From Victivallales bacterium (GTDB lineage Bacteria > Verrucomicrobiota > Lentisphaeria > Victivallales > SZUA-371), in assembly GCA_028691155.1 (NCBI GenBank), contig JAQUZV010000079.1:1-8492 (forward strand): a DNA stretch of 8,492 bases. Reading direction: 5' to 3'. Shown in pieces: positions 1 through 5,530 of the stretch (position 1 is the stretch's first letter; each line of letters begins with the position of its first letter). The position numbers were made by a program, and so were the translations under genes. A model generated the notes under the pieces. That model worked only from the letters and a program-made list of their open reading frames with translations, ran no database searches and was not told the DNA's origin.

Positions 1-5
1 TTGAA

Positions 6-36
6 CCCCGCCGCCGGACAACCAGCGGCGACGGGG
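6..36 (-). terminator. Possible terminator hairpin after the ketosynthase gene
   Basis: CCCCG (6-10) can pair with CGGGG (32-36), and CCGC (11-14) with GCGG (25-28), leaving a 3-nt bulge. The hairpin starts 21 bases past the leftward stop codon. Only TTCAA follows before the window ends, so a U-tract cannot be confirmed. Confidence 0.3.
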
Positions 37-57
37 CGATAGAAAGCCCGTTGCCGG

Positions 58-1296
58 CTATTCGTACTTCTTGACGATCAGCACCGAATTGATTCCGACC
101 ATGCCGAAGGAAGTATTCAGAATCGTGCGGATTCCGGCGGTCGGCAACGGTTCTTCGGCCACAATATTGTCCACGGCGCAATCGGGATCGAGGCAATCCA
201 GATTCATGCATGGATGAACGATGCCGTCGCAGAGCGAAGGCAGGTTGCCGGCCAGTTCCAGTGCTCCGGCAGCCCCCATGGCATGACCGATAAACCCTTT
301 GGTGTTATTGATGTACGGCCGTCTGCCGGGACCGGCCAAAACCTGACGGAGGGCGTTTATTTCCTGAGCATCGCCCATTTTCGTCCCGGTGGCATGGGTG
401 TTGATCAGATCGATATCGGCAATGTTCATGCCGGCACGGGCAATGGCCATGGTCATACATTGAGCTTGACGCTCCTCGTTGGGAAGAACGGCATTGGTGG
501 CATCGGAATTCATGGCATAACCGGCAATTTCGGCATAAATTTTCGCATTGCGCTTCCGGGCGTCGGCCAGACGTTCCAGAATATAGAGACAACCGCCTTC
601 GGAAATGACAATCCCGTTGCGATCGCGGTCCAGCGGACGGCTGGCCCGGACCGGATCGGGATTTTCCGCCAGCGCCCCCTGACTTTTGAACCCGGCGAAA
701 ATGCCGAAAGTGCCGGGGCTTTCCGAAACCCCGCCGCAGACGGCAACATCGACCTCTCCCAGCAATAATTGCTGCAACCCCTGAATAATCCCGGCATTTC
801 CGGCGGCACAGGCGGCGCCGATACAGTAATGCGGTCCGGTAATTCCCATGTTGATGGTTACTTCTCCGGCCGGATTATTGGCCACGGTACGGGGATTGTG
901 GTGATGCGTCCAGTATTTGATGTCATAATTGAACCGGCTGATATTGTAAATTTCATTTTCGGTTTCCACGTTGCCGTGTTCGGTGGTGCCGACAAACACG
1001 CCGATCCGGCCTCGATTGGCATCGGTAACGGCAAGGCCGGCATCTTTGACCGCTTCGTTGGCACAGAAAATGGCAATCGAACCGGCCCGGGTGCCGTTGC
1101 GGATATCGCGGCGGTTCTGATAACGGGTGGCGTCGAAAGTACAAATTCCGGCCGGGACGGTTCCCATGTAACGCATCTCGATATTGCGGATACCGGAAAC
1201 CCCGGTAAGGAGATGGCGGCGAAATTCTTCATAAGTGTTGCCGTTCGGCGCGGTCAGGCCGATGCCGGTGATAACGATTCTATGGTCTCCAGACAT
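58..1296 (-). CDS. FabF-like beta-ketoacyl-ACP synthase (412 aa) with altered gate loop
   Basis: This is a cytoplasmic condensing enzyme of the KAS I/II (FabB/FabF) family. Such enzymes join an acyl chain on an active-site Cys to malonyl-ACP in fatty-acid or related polyene synthesis. Visible landmarks are the N-terminal VITGIG strand (residues 8-13), the nucleophile Cys163 in GAACAAGN, His301 in NTHATGTKMGD, Lys333 and His338 in NTKGFIGHAMGAAG, and the RPLDRDRNG block near 220. The triad and the length (E. coli FabF has 413 residues) are normal. The C-terminal loop is not: where FabF has FGFGGTN, this protein has FGMVGIN (398-404), so the Phe400 gatekeeper is Met and a loop Gly is Val. The region around 121-145 (YWTHHHNPRTVANN) also differs from textbook FabF. 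Only a weak SD (GGGG, 6 nt) precedes the ATG. No ACP, reductase or dehydratase gene lies beside it, so a role outside primary lipid synthesis is possible but unproven. The family call is firm; the fabF symbol is withheld. Confidence 0.93.
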   Translation of the reverse strand: MSGDHRIVITGIGLTAPNGNTYEEFRRHLLTGVSGIRNIEMRYMGTVPAGICTFDATRYQNRRDIRNGTRAGSIAIFCANEAVKDAGLAVTDANRGRIGVFVGTTEHGNVETENEIYNISRFNYDIKYWTHHHNPRTVANNPAGEVTINMGITGPHYCIGAACAAGNAGIIQGLQQLLLGEVDVAVCGGVSESPGTFGIFAGFKSQGALAENPDPVRASRPLDRDRNGIVISEGGCLYILERLADARKRNAKIYAEIAGYAMNSDATNAVLPNEERQAQCMTMAIARAGMNIADIDLINTHATGTKMGDAQEINALRQVLAGPGRRPYINNTKGFIGHAMGAAGALELAGNLPSLCDGIVHPCMNLDCLDPDCAVDNIVAEEPLPTAGIRTILNTSFGMVGINSVLIVKKYE

Positions 1297-1447
1297 TATA
1301 AACCCCGGTTATTATTAATCTGTTGCGCGGTAACAATAATCCGTAAACCCCCCTTCTGCAACCGTGAATTCGCGCTTTTTTCCCGCCATGGTTGACAATT
1401 CTCCGTTTCCCAGTGAAAAAGAATAATTCAACTCAGGAGCCACCACG
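1297..1447. other. Divergent intergenic region between the ketosynthase and the repeat protein
   Basis: These 151 bases lie between two genes that read outward. Leftward, TTGCAG (1356-1361) and TATTGT (1333-1338) sit 17 nt apart, a weak sigma70-like pair. Rightward there is a perfect TTGACA (1392-1397), but I see no good -10 at 16-18 nt from it. A strong SD, AGGAG at 1435-1439, is 8 nt before the ATG at 1448. Promoter positions here are guesses. Confidence 0.25.
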
Positions 1448-2923
1448 ATGCAGATCACCCATTACAACAACATCGATTTCAGTATCGACCCCAACGGAAC
1501 CATAACCCGTACCGCCACCTGGCATGTCATGCCCGATTACGATCCCACCACCGGCTGGGAGTCATTGGCCGAAGCAGTCCGTGCCTGGGCCGGACAACCG
1601 GGCGACCCGTGGCGGCTCCCCGGCAATGATGCGCAGAGTTATACCACCGACCCCGATTATGTCATTACCGCCATCAACTGCAAGGCGTTGTCGCGCTATA
1701 TGTACGAAGTGGAATTCAGCGGTACCGCCGGCAACATCACCGCCGTACCGCTGGGAGAACCCGCCCTCCGCATCAACGCATCCGGAGAAAGGGAGAAAAC
1801 GCTGAAGTGGCGACTCCACGGCAACGCGCTCGCCGATTTTCTGCCCTCCCCCGGCACCACCATCGAACTGGCCGGGGAACTCTATCTTTGCGCCGCCGTC
1901 AACTGTCGCCCTCAGGGCGGCAACGTCTATGAAGTAACCCTGGAAGCACGGGATATGGCGGTTCTGCTGCTCGGCACCCCTTCTCTGACCAAAAGCGGCA
2001 CGCTGGAAAAGGTCAGAAAAGCCAAATGGCGGGTCAGCGCCGCCGCCCTGGACGAATTTCTGGCCGGACATGACATCAACAGCGATGCCTCCGCCTGGGC
2101 CGGCGCCGATTACTATGTTTCCGCCCTGAATTGCACGCCGATCGGTGCTCTGGGCTATTACGTTACCGTGGAAGCCAGACACCTCGGCATCCGGATGATC
2201 GATATCCGATGCGAAATGGAATTTTCCGGCTATGACCTCTACGGTAACCCGGTCACGGAAAAAGTTTACACCGGACGCTGGCAGCTCCGCGCCGACTTCT
2301 GCGCCGAATTCGACCGGAGGATCGGCGGTTCCGCCGTCGAATGGAGCGAGGAAGGCTTCATCATCAGAACCCTCAACCGCATCCGCATTTCGGAAATGGA
2401 ATACGAATACACCCTGACGGCGCGCAACCCGAACACCACCGTCAACTATGCCCCCATGATCTATGATCCCCGGCACAGTCTGGGGTCGCGTAAGGATTAT
2501 GAATTCTTCACGATGGACTTCCATGTCAACGCCAGAATGGCCGGCTGGGGAATGAACTCTGCAGGAACCCTGGTCAAACTCAATAACATTCAACCGGAAA
2601 ACTGGTCGGCCGACGACGATTGCCCCTTCCACGCCACCGCCGAATTGCCGCGCAGCATATGCGATACCAGCTTGACCTGTTCGGCCGTCGGGGAATGTTT
2701 CTATCGCAAAGGACTGCCCAATCTCCATGCCGCAACGCTGGCCGCCTGGAAAAACGAACCGAAAATCGTCTCCAGCGTCGGCGGCTGCCACGGCAACTGG
2801 CGGAAGCTGGAACAACGCACCGCCATCGTCACCGACACCCAGAACCGCCCCTGGACCAAAATCGAACGCCGCTATATCGATGCCCCGACGGATTACACGT
2901 GGAACGAAAACTACAACTTCTGA
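1448..2923 (+). CDS. Unrecognised 491-aa protein with four divergent internal repeats
   Basis: I do not recognise a family. The ATG at 1448 has a strong SD (AGGAG, 8 nt) and the stop is followed at once by a terminator, so it is probably a single-gene transcript. The protein holds four related units. Each begins with a charged stretch ending in a Trp (W25, W121, W194, W278). Each then has a strand with the pattern Y-x-V-x-A-x-N-C (70-78, 145-153, 222-229, degenerate at 304-311) and closes with a second strand, Y-x-V/Y-x-V/L-x-A-R-like (86-90, 161-168, 238-244, 320-326). The Asn-Cys pairs are about 75 residues apart. The remaining part (about 335-491) is not clearly a repeat and carries five of the eleven Cys (392, 405, 411, 417, 447), plus many Trp and Asn. 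There is no signal peptide or membrane segment. The alternating pattern suggests a beta-rich modular protein, perhaps a structural or phage-tail-like one, but that is speculation. The gene is real; its function is unknown. Confidence 0.85.
   Translation: MQITHYNNIDFSIDPNGTITRTATWHVMPDYDPTTGWESLAEAVRAWAGQPGDPWRLPGNDAQSYTTDPDYVITAINCKALSRYMYEVEFSGTAGNITAVPLGEPALRINASGEREKTLKWRLHGNALADFLPSPGTTIELAGELYLCAAVNCRPQGGNVYEVTLEARDMAVLLLGTPSLTKSGTLEKVRKAKWRVSAAALDEFLAGHDINSDASAWAGADYYVSALNCTPIGALGYYVTVEARHLGIRMIDIRCEMEFSGYDLYGNPVTEKVYTGRWQLRADFCAEFDRRIGGSAVEWSEEGFIIRTLNRIRISEMEYEYTLTARNPNTTVNYAPMIYDPRHSLGSRKDYEFFTMDFHVNARMAGWGMNSAGTLVKLNNIQPENWSADDDCPFHATAELPRSICDTSLTCSAVGECFYRKGLPNLHAATLAAWKNEPKIVSSVGGCHGNWRKLEQRTAIVTDTQNRPWTKIERRYIDAPTDYTWNENYNF
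1631..2425 (+). repeat. Four tandem protein repeats of about 75-85 codons within the 491-aa gene
   Basis: Units fall at about residues 17-98, 113-175, 185-250 and 268-330 of the protein; the coordinates given span the landmark strands from unit 1 to the end of unit 4. They are aligned by the conserved Trp and the following A-x-N-C strand. W-to-W spacings are 96, 73 and 84 residues. The repeats are visible at protein level only, so duplication is old or strong diversification followed. The fourth unit has lost the Cys (TLNR instead of AxNC). Confidence 0.65.
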
Positions 2924-2930
2924 AAATACC

Positions 2931-2962
2931 AAAGGCAGACCTGATTGGTGTCTGCCTTTTTT
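2931..2962 (+). terminator. Intrinsic terminator between convergent genes
   Basis: A perfect 10-bp stem, AAAGGCAGAC (2931-2940) with GTCTGCCTTT (2950-2959), encloses a 9-nt loop and ends in a run of six T (2957-2962). It starts 8 bases after the rightward stop. Read leftward, the same stem is followed by TTTGGTATTTT, so it may also stop transcription of the 80-aa gene, whose stop lies 36 bases away. Confidence 0.9.
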
Positions 2963-2997
2963 CCTGAATAATCAGGCTGGAAACGACTTATCGTCGC

Positions 2998-3240
2998 TTA
3001 TTTCTTGGCCGCTTCGTTCTTCTGGAGAACACCGGCATCCAGCAATTTATCAATCAGATTCTGCATGGACTGGAACGCATTCAGGAAACCCTGCGGGGGC
3101 ATAATGATCCGTTCTTTGTATTCCGGAGTCGGTTCGCTGCCATCCTTGCCCGGCTGGAGAGTAATGAAGTCGAATCTAACCATGCCGCCGGCAAAATGAA
3201 TCTGTCCGATACCATCAGCGAAAATTTCTTTTTCAGCCAT
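2998..3240 (-). CDS. Unrecognised small acidic/hydrophobic protein (80 aa)
   Basis: I do not recognise a named family with certainty. The ATG at 3240 is chosen because AGGAA (3248-3252) lies 7 nt upstream; a longer frame to 3312 adds 24 residues (MVYLIWYHG...) with no such signal. The protein begins with MAEKEIFADGIGQIHFAGG and continues with a hydrophobic strand, MVRFDFITLQP (20-30). A Gly/Pro/Glu linker (31-42) leads to ERIIMPPQGF (43-52) and an amphipathic helix, LNAFQSMQNLIDKLLDAGVL (53-72), with a Lys-rich end. The order strand, 'RIIM-P-x-x' motif, helix resembles the layout of DUF3467-type small proteins, but I cannot confirm homology. There is no signal peptide or membrane span, so it is probably a cytosolic dimerising protein. 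It sits alone between an AT-rich leader and the shared terminator at 2931-2962. It converges on the four-repeat gene. Confidence 0.8.
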   Translation of the reverse strand: MAEKEIFADGIGQIHFAGGMVRFDFITLQPGKDGSEPTPEYKERIIMPPQGFLNAFQSMQNLIDKLLDAGVLQKNEAAKK

Positions 3241-3247
3241 TTTATTG

Positions 3248-3252
3248 TTCCT
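3248..3252 (-). promoter_or_regulatory. Ribosome binding site that sets the 80-aa start
   Basis: AGGAA on the minus strand, 7 nt before the ATG at 3240. It favours the 80-residue product over the 104-residue frame opening at 3312. Confidence 0.7.
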
Positions 3253-3302
3253 GTTTGTAGGTTGGTTGTGCCGTGTTATGACAATCCCATGATACCATAT
3301 TA

Positions 3303-3329
3303 AATATACCATTTTACCGATAAATTCAA
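3303..3329 (-). promoter_or_regulatory. Possible promoter for the 80-aa gene
   Basis: TTGAAT (3324-3329) and TATATT (3303-3308) sit 15 nt apart in an AT-rich patch that contrasts with the GC-rich genes around it. The spacer is short, so this is only suggestive. ATACCAT occurs twice on the plus strand (3292-3298 and 3306-3312), 14 bases apart, overlapping the -10. Confidence 0.25.
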
Positions 3330-3338
3330 ATCAAAAAA

Positions 3339-3361
3339 TAAAAAATATGCCAATCCGGCAT
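3339..3361 (-). terminator. Possible terminator after the J-domain gene
   Basis: Read leftward, ATGCC and GGCAT (3357-3361 and 3347-3351) form a 5-bp stem with a 5-nt loop. ATTTTTTATTTTTT follows. The U-tract is strong but the stem is short. It lies about 100 bases past the stop at 3461. Between the stop and the hairpin I see no gene. Confidence 0.45.
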
Positions 3362-3460
3362 CGAGACACGGCGCCAATTCGACTTATCGCCGGTATCTAT
3401 GGATGTTTACTGCCTTTTCCATCGCCTTGCCGTCCCCCGGAATTCCATCCCCTGCGAACC

Positions 3461-4282
3461 CTATTTATTCAAACGTTTCCGTTCCTTATTTTTAGCCGCC
3501 GACCGCCGCCGCCGATATTCGCGGGAAAGACCGGCAATCGCCCGGTTGGTGGCGTCAATCATCCCCTGCCGGGTATCGATATTGTCCTCGGTCGGCGCCG
3601 GAAAAAAGGTACGAAAAGCACGATACCACCAGGGACTGCGCTGTGACTTGAGCCGTTCCAGTTCACGCCGAAGCCGCCGCATCTCCTGCATCGGAACCCG
3701 GCGCGCCCCCAGCGACAACGCCAGACCATATTCCCGCAATGCCCCGGAAAAATCATTGATCCCGGCACATGACCGCGCCAGAAAAGCATGATAGAGAATA
3801 TTATCGGGCGAATGCGCCACCGCCTGCAGAAAACAGATTCTGGCGGCACGAAACCGTCCCTGCCGATACAAATTTTTGCCCTCGCGGAAGGTGATGAACA
3901 CCTCGGTCATGGCAAGGTCGCGAAACAACCGGGACAAAGTGGTATCGCGCGGAACATCATTGCCGGTAATCAATTCCTCCAGATCGTCGTCGCCGGGAAA
4001 ATCCATCACCGCATCATTCGCGCCGGGGTCCTCTTCCATCGCCGCGGCCGCAACCTCCGTCGCGGCAGTATTCGTTTCGGAACCATCATAACGTCGCCGT
4101 TTATCGGGATCGGAGAGGATATTGAACGCTTCCGCGACCAGCTTGAATTCCTCTTCCTTGGCCACACTGTTGTGGTGACGGTCGGGATGGCACTCCTTGG
4201 CGCGGCGATAGTAGGCCTTTTTCAATCCCCGGAAGTCACAGTCTTCGGCAACCCCGAGAATTTCATAATAGTTCACGGTCAT
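3461..4282 (-). CDS. J-domain protein with TPR-like helices and basic tail (273 aa)
   Basis: The N-terminus is a classic J domain: NYYEILGVAEDCDFRGLKKAYYRRAKE (4-30), the invariant HPD at 32-34, then FKLVAEAFNILSDPDKRRRYD (46-66). J domains stimulate the ATPase of DnaK/Hsp70, so a cytosolic co-chaperone role is expected. This is not DnaJ itself: it lacks the Gly/Phe region, the zinc fingers (no CxxCxGxG) and the substrate-binding C-terminus. After an acidic linker (about 83-105), residues 128-193 read as two TPR-like helix pairs (EGKNLYRQGRFRAARICFLQA; YHAFLARSCAGINDFSGALREY). The last 75 residues are rich in Arg and Lys (RREYRRRRSAAKNKERKR-like). The ATG at 4282 is preferred to the GTG at 4303 because GGGAGGA (4289-4295) sits 6 nt before it. 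It lies 46 bases downstream of the permease stop on the same strand, so co-transcription is likely. Its client is unknown. Confidence 0.9.
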   Translation of the reverse strand: MTVNYYEILGVAEDCDFRGLKKAYYRRAKECHPDRHHNSVAKEEEFKLVAEAFNILSDPDKRRRYDGSETNTAATEVAAAAMEEDPGANDAVMDFPGDDDLEELITGNDVPRDTTLSRLFRDLAMTEVFITFREGKNLYRQGRFRAARICFLQAVAHSPDNILYHAFLARSCAGINDFSGALREYGLALSLGARRVPMQEMRRLRRELERLKSQRSPWWYRAFRTFFPAPTEDNIDTRQGMIDATNRAIAGLSREYRRRRSAAKNKERKRLNK

Positions 4283-4288
4283 CGACAA

Positions 4289-4295
4289 TCCTCCC
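4289..4295 (-). promoter_or_regulatory. Ribosome binding site that sets the J-domain start
   Basis: GGGAGGA on the minus strand, 6 nt from the ATG at 4282. It falls inside the alternative GTG extension (start 4303), which makes the extension unlikely. Confidence 0.8.
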
Positions 4296-4328
4296 GCAGG
4301 CACACCGGAATCTGCTGTCGGTCCAGTG

Positions 4329-5264
4329 TCAACTCCGCAATTTAGGATCCAGAATGTCGCGCAACGCGTCGCCCAGCAGATTCAACGCCAGAACCAACAC
4401 AAACATAAAGCCGGTCGCCGCGGCAACCTCCCACCAGATGCCGCGCCACAGACGCTCCTGACCATCGGCGATCATCACGCCCCAACTGGGCGCCAACTGC
4501 ACCCCCAAGCCCAGATAACTGACGATGACTTCCGTCATAATTGCCAGTGCAAAACGCATGGTAAAGTAGATAATGACCAAATGGAACAGATTGGGCAGAA
4601 TATGGCGGACAATGATATGCAACGCCCCATGCCCGGCCGTCTTCGCCGCCTGGACGTAAACCGCTTCGCGCAAGCGCATGGTCTCCGAGCGAACCACCTG
4701 ACACAAACTGACCCAGCCGGTCAGGCCGATGCCCAGATATACCGCAATCATCCCCGTGTCGACATGAAAGCGGCGGGAAAAATCGTGCAACGCATCCGCC
4801 AGCGGCGCATAGAGGAATCCGCGCGAAACCAGCAACGCAAACGCCAGAATGAACAGCAGCGTCGGCATCGCGGCGAAGGTGCTGTAAATCCAGAGAGCAA
4901 AATGATCGACCCTCCCGCCGAAATAGCCGGCCGCCACCCCCAGGGAAACTCCGATCAGCACCGCCAGCAACGAAGCGGCCACGCCCACTTTCATCGCCGT
5001 AGCCGAACCGGCGACGGCCCGCAACAGGACATCACGCCCCATAAAGTCGGTCCCCAACGGATGCGCCCACGACGGCGGCTGATAGGTGTGATTCATGTCG
5101 GTCCGATTGTAGGCGGGAGTAATCTGCCGGCTGCGGCAACAGGCGCCATAGACGTCGCTCCCGATGGCCAGCAACAGATAACCGACAACCACCACCAGCG
5201 AAATCGCCGCAATGCGATCACGCATGAGCCGCCCCAAAATATCTCGTAAAAAAAGATGCTGCAC
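4329..5264 (-). CDS. ABC transporter permease, OppC/DppC type (about 311 aa)
   Basis: This is an inner-membrane subunit of a peptide/nickel-type ABC importer (family of OppC, DppC, NikC). It has an N-terminal amphipathic segment with RDRIAA, then TM1 (about 21-36). The family's periplasmic mark HPLGTDFMGRDVL (68-80) follows. TM segments lie near 93-114, 125-147, 172-190, 227-250 and 281-300. The cytoplasmic EAA loop that contacts the ATPase is clear: RLREAVYVQAAKTAG (198-211) through RHILPN (220-225). The C-terminus NLLGDALRDILDPKLR is typical. The frame is open to 5408, but the extra residues do not look like the family. I favour a GTG at 5264, which has GGAACAGGG-type SD sequence and gives the usual length; an ATG at 5225 is the alternative. 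No OppB partner, ATPase or binding protein lies in the window, which is unusual because these genes normally cluster. The substrate cannot be told. Confidence 0.92.
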   Translation of the reverse strand: MQHLFLRDILGRLMRDRIAAISLVVVVGYLLLAIGSDVYGACCRSRQITPAYNRTDMNHTYQPPSWAHPLGTDFMGRDVLLRAVAGSATAMKVGVAASLLAVLIGVSLGVAAGYFGGRVDHFALWIYSTFAAMPTLLFILAFALLVSRGFLYAPLADALHDFSRRFHVDTGMIAVYLGIGLTGWVSLCQVVRSETMRLREAVYVQAAKTAGHGALHIIVRHILPNLFHLVIIYFTMRFALAIMTEVIVSYLGLGVQLAPSWGVMIADGQERLWRGIWWEVAAATGFMFVLVLALNLLGDALRDILDPKLRS

Positions 5265-5296
5265 TTGCCCTGTTCCAATTTTTTTTCGTTGGCGAT

Positions 5297-5325
5297 AACA
5301 TAATCCGCATCGCGACAAATGACAA
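5297..5325 (-). promoter_or_regulatory. Probable promoter of the permease/J-domain operon
   Basis: TTGTCA (5320-5325) and TATGTT (5297-5302) are 17 nt apart, matching the sigma70 consensus at five and four of six positions. Transcription would start near 5290 and give a leader of about 25 bases to the GTG at 5264. This also argues against the 5408 start, which would lie upstream of the promoter. Confidence 0.5.
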
Positions 5326-5464
5326 TGAGCTTTGTCCCGCAACCCGAAAAAAGTCATTGTCCGGGAATTGTGACCACCTCCCGACAACACCGACAACACC
5401 GCCGTCATTCCATGGTCGGACCGGAAGATTTCCCGGGAAAAAAAGGCGGAAAACTGGAATTGTC
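5314..5464. promoter_or_regulatory. Cluster of seven GACAA/TTGTC motifs in the divergent region
   Basis: GACAA occurs at 5314-5318, 5321-5325, 5383-5387 and 5392-5396. Its complement TTGTC occurs at 5332-5336, 5357-5361 and 5460-5464. Several copies extend to TTGTCCCG or TTGTCCGG. Some are paired as inverted repeats: GACAAA-N11-TTTGTC (5314-5336) and GACAATGA with TCATTGTC (5321-5328, 5354-5361). CGACAACAC is tandemly repeated at 5382-5399. The cluster covers the -35 of the permease promoter, so it may be a multi-site operator. No regulator is known. Confidence 0.35.
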
Positions 5465-5480
5465 CCGGTGCCGGTTATAT

Positions 5481-5498
5481 ATTGCAACCGATTGCAAC
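5481..5498. promoter_or_regulatory. TTGCAA-N4-TTGCAA element before cysS
   Basis: ATTGCAAC occurs twice, at 5481-5488 and 5491-5498. Because TTGCAA is its own complement, the pair (5482-5487 and 5492-5497) is both a direct and an inverted repeat, with centres one helical turn (10 bp) apart. It directly follows an AT-rich TTATATATT stretch (5475-5483) that could be a -10, although I see no good -35. An operator or a chance repeat are both possible. Confidence 0.3.
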
Positions 5499-5530
5499 AT
5501 GGCCAATCAGCAATAGGAAACGTTACGATT

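Noticed and set aside
214..1395. Two plus-strand open frames (184 and 208 residues) opposite the ketosynthase.
   Set aside because: The minus strand encodes a complete, motif-bearing ketosynthase; the opposite frames are shadows with no recognisable domain.
1392..1397. A perfect TTGACA as the -35 of the four-repeat gene.
   Set aside because: No acceptable -10 lies at 15-19 nt; the nearest AT-rich hexamers are more than 20 nt away. Noted in the intergenic entry only.
1562..2932. A 456-residue open frame on the minus strand, fully opposite the four-repeat gene.
   Set aside because: It has no SD, would overlap the terminator, and its Gly/Val/Phe/Asp-rich composition is what the complement of GC-rich codons gives. 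The plus frame has a strong SD, repeats and a terminator.
4326..5249. A 307-residue plus-strand frame rich in Gln, His and Arg.
   Set aside because: It lies opposite the permease, whose family motifs are unmistakable. The odd composition is the complement of membrane-protein codons.
5382..5399. A CRISPR or minisatellite from the CGACAACAC tandem copies.
   Set aside because: Only two 9-base units with no spacers; counted instead as part of the GACAA motif cluster.
5265..5408. An N-terminal extension of the permease up to 5408.
   Set aside because: The extra 48 residues are not like OppC N-termini, and the extension would begin upstream of the predicted promoter.
5265..5530. A T-box riboswitch upstream of cysS.
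   Set aside because: T-box leaders are common before synthetase genes, but I see neither the conserved AGGGTGGnACCGCG-type T-box nor a specifier stem and terminator here.
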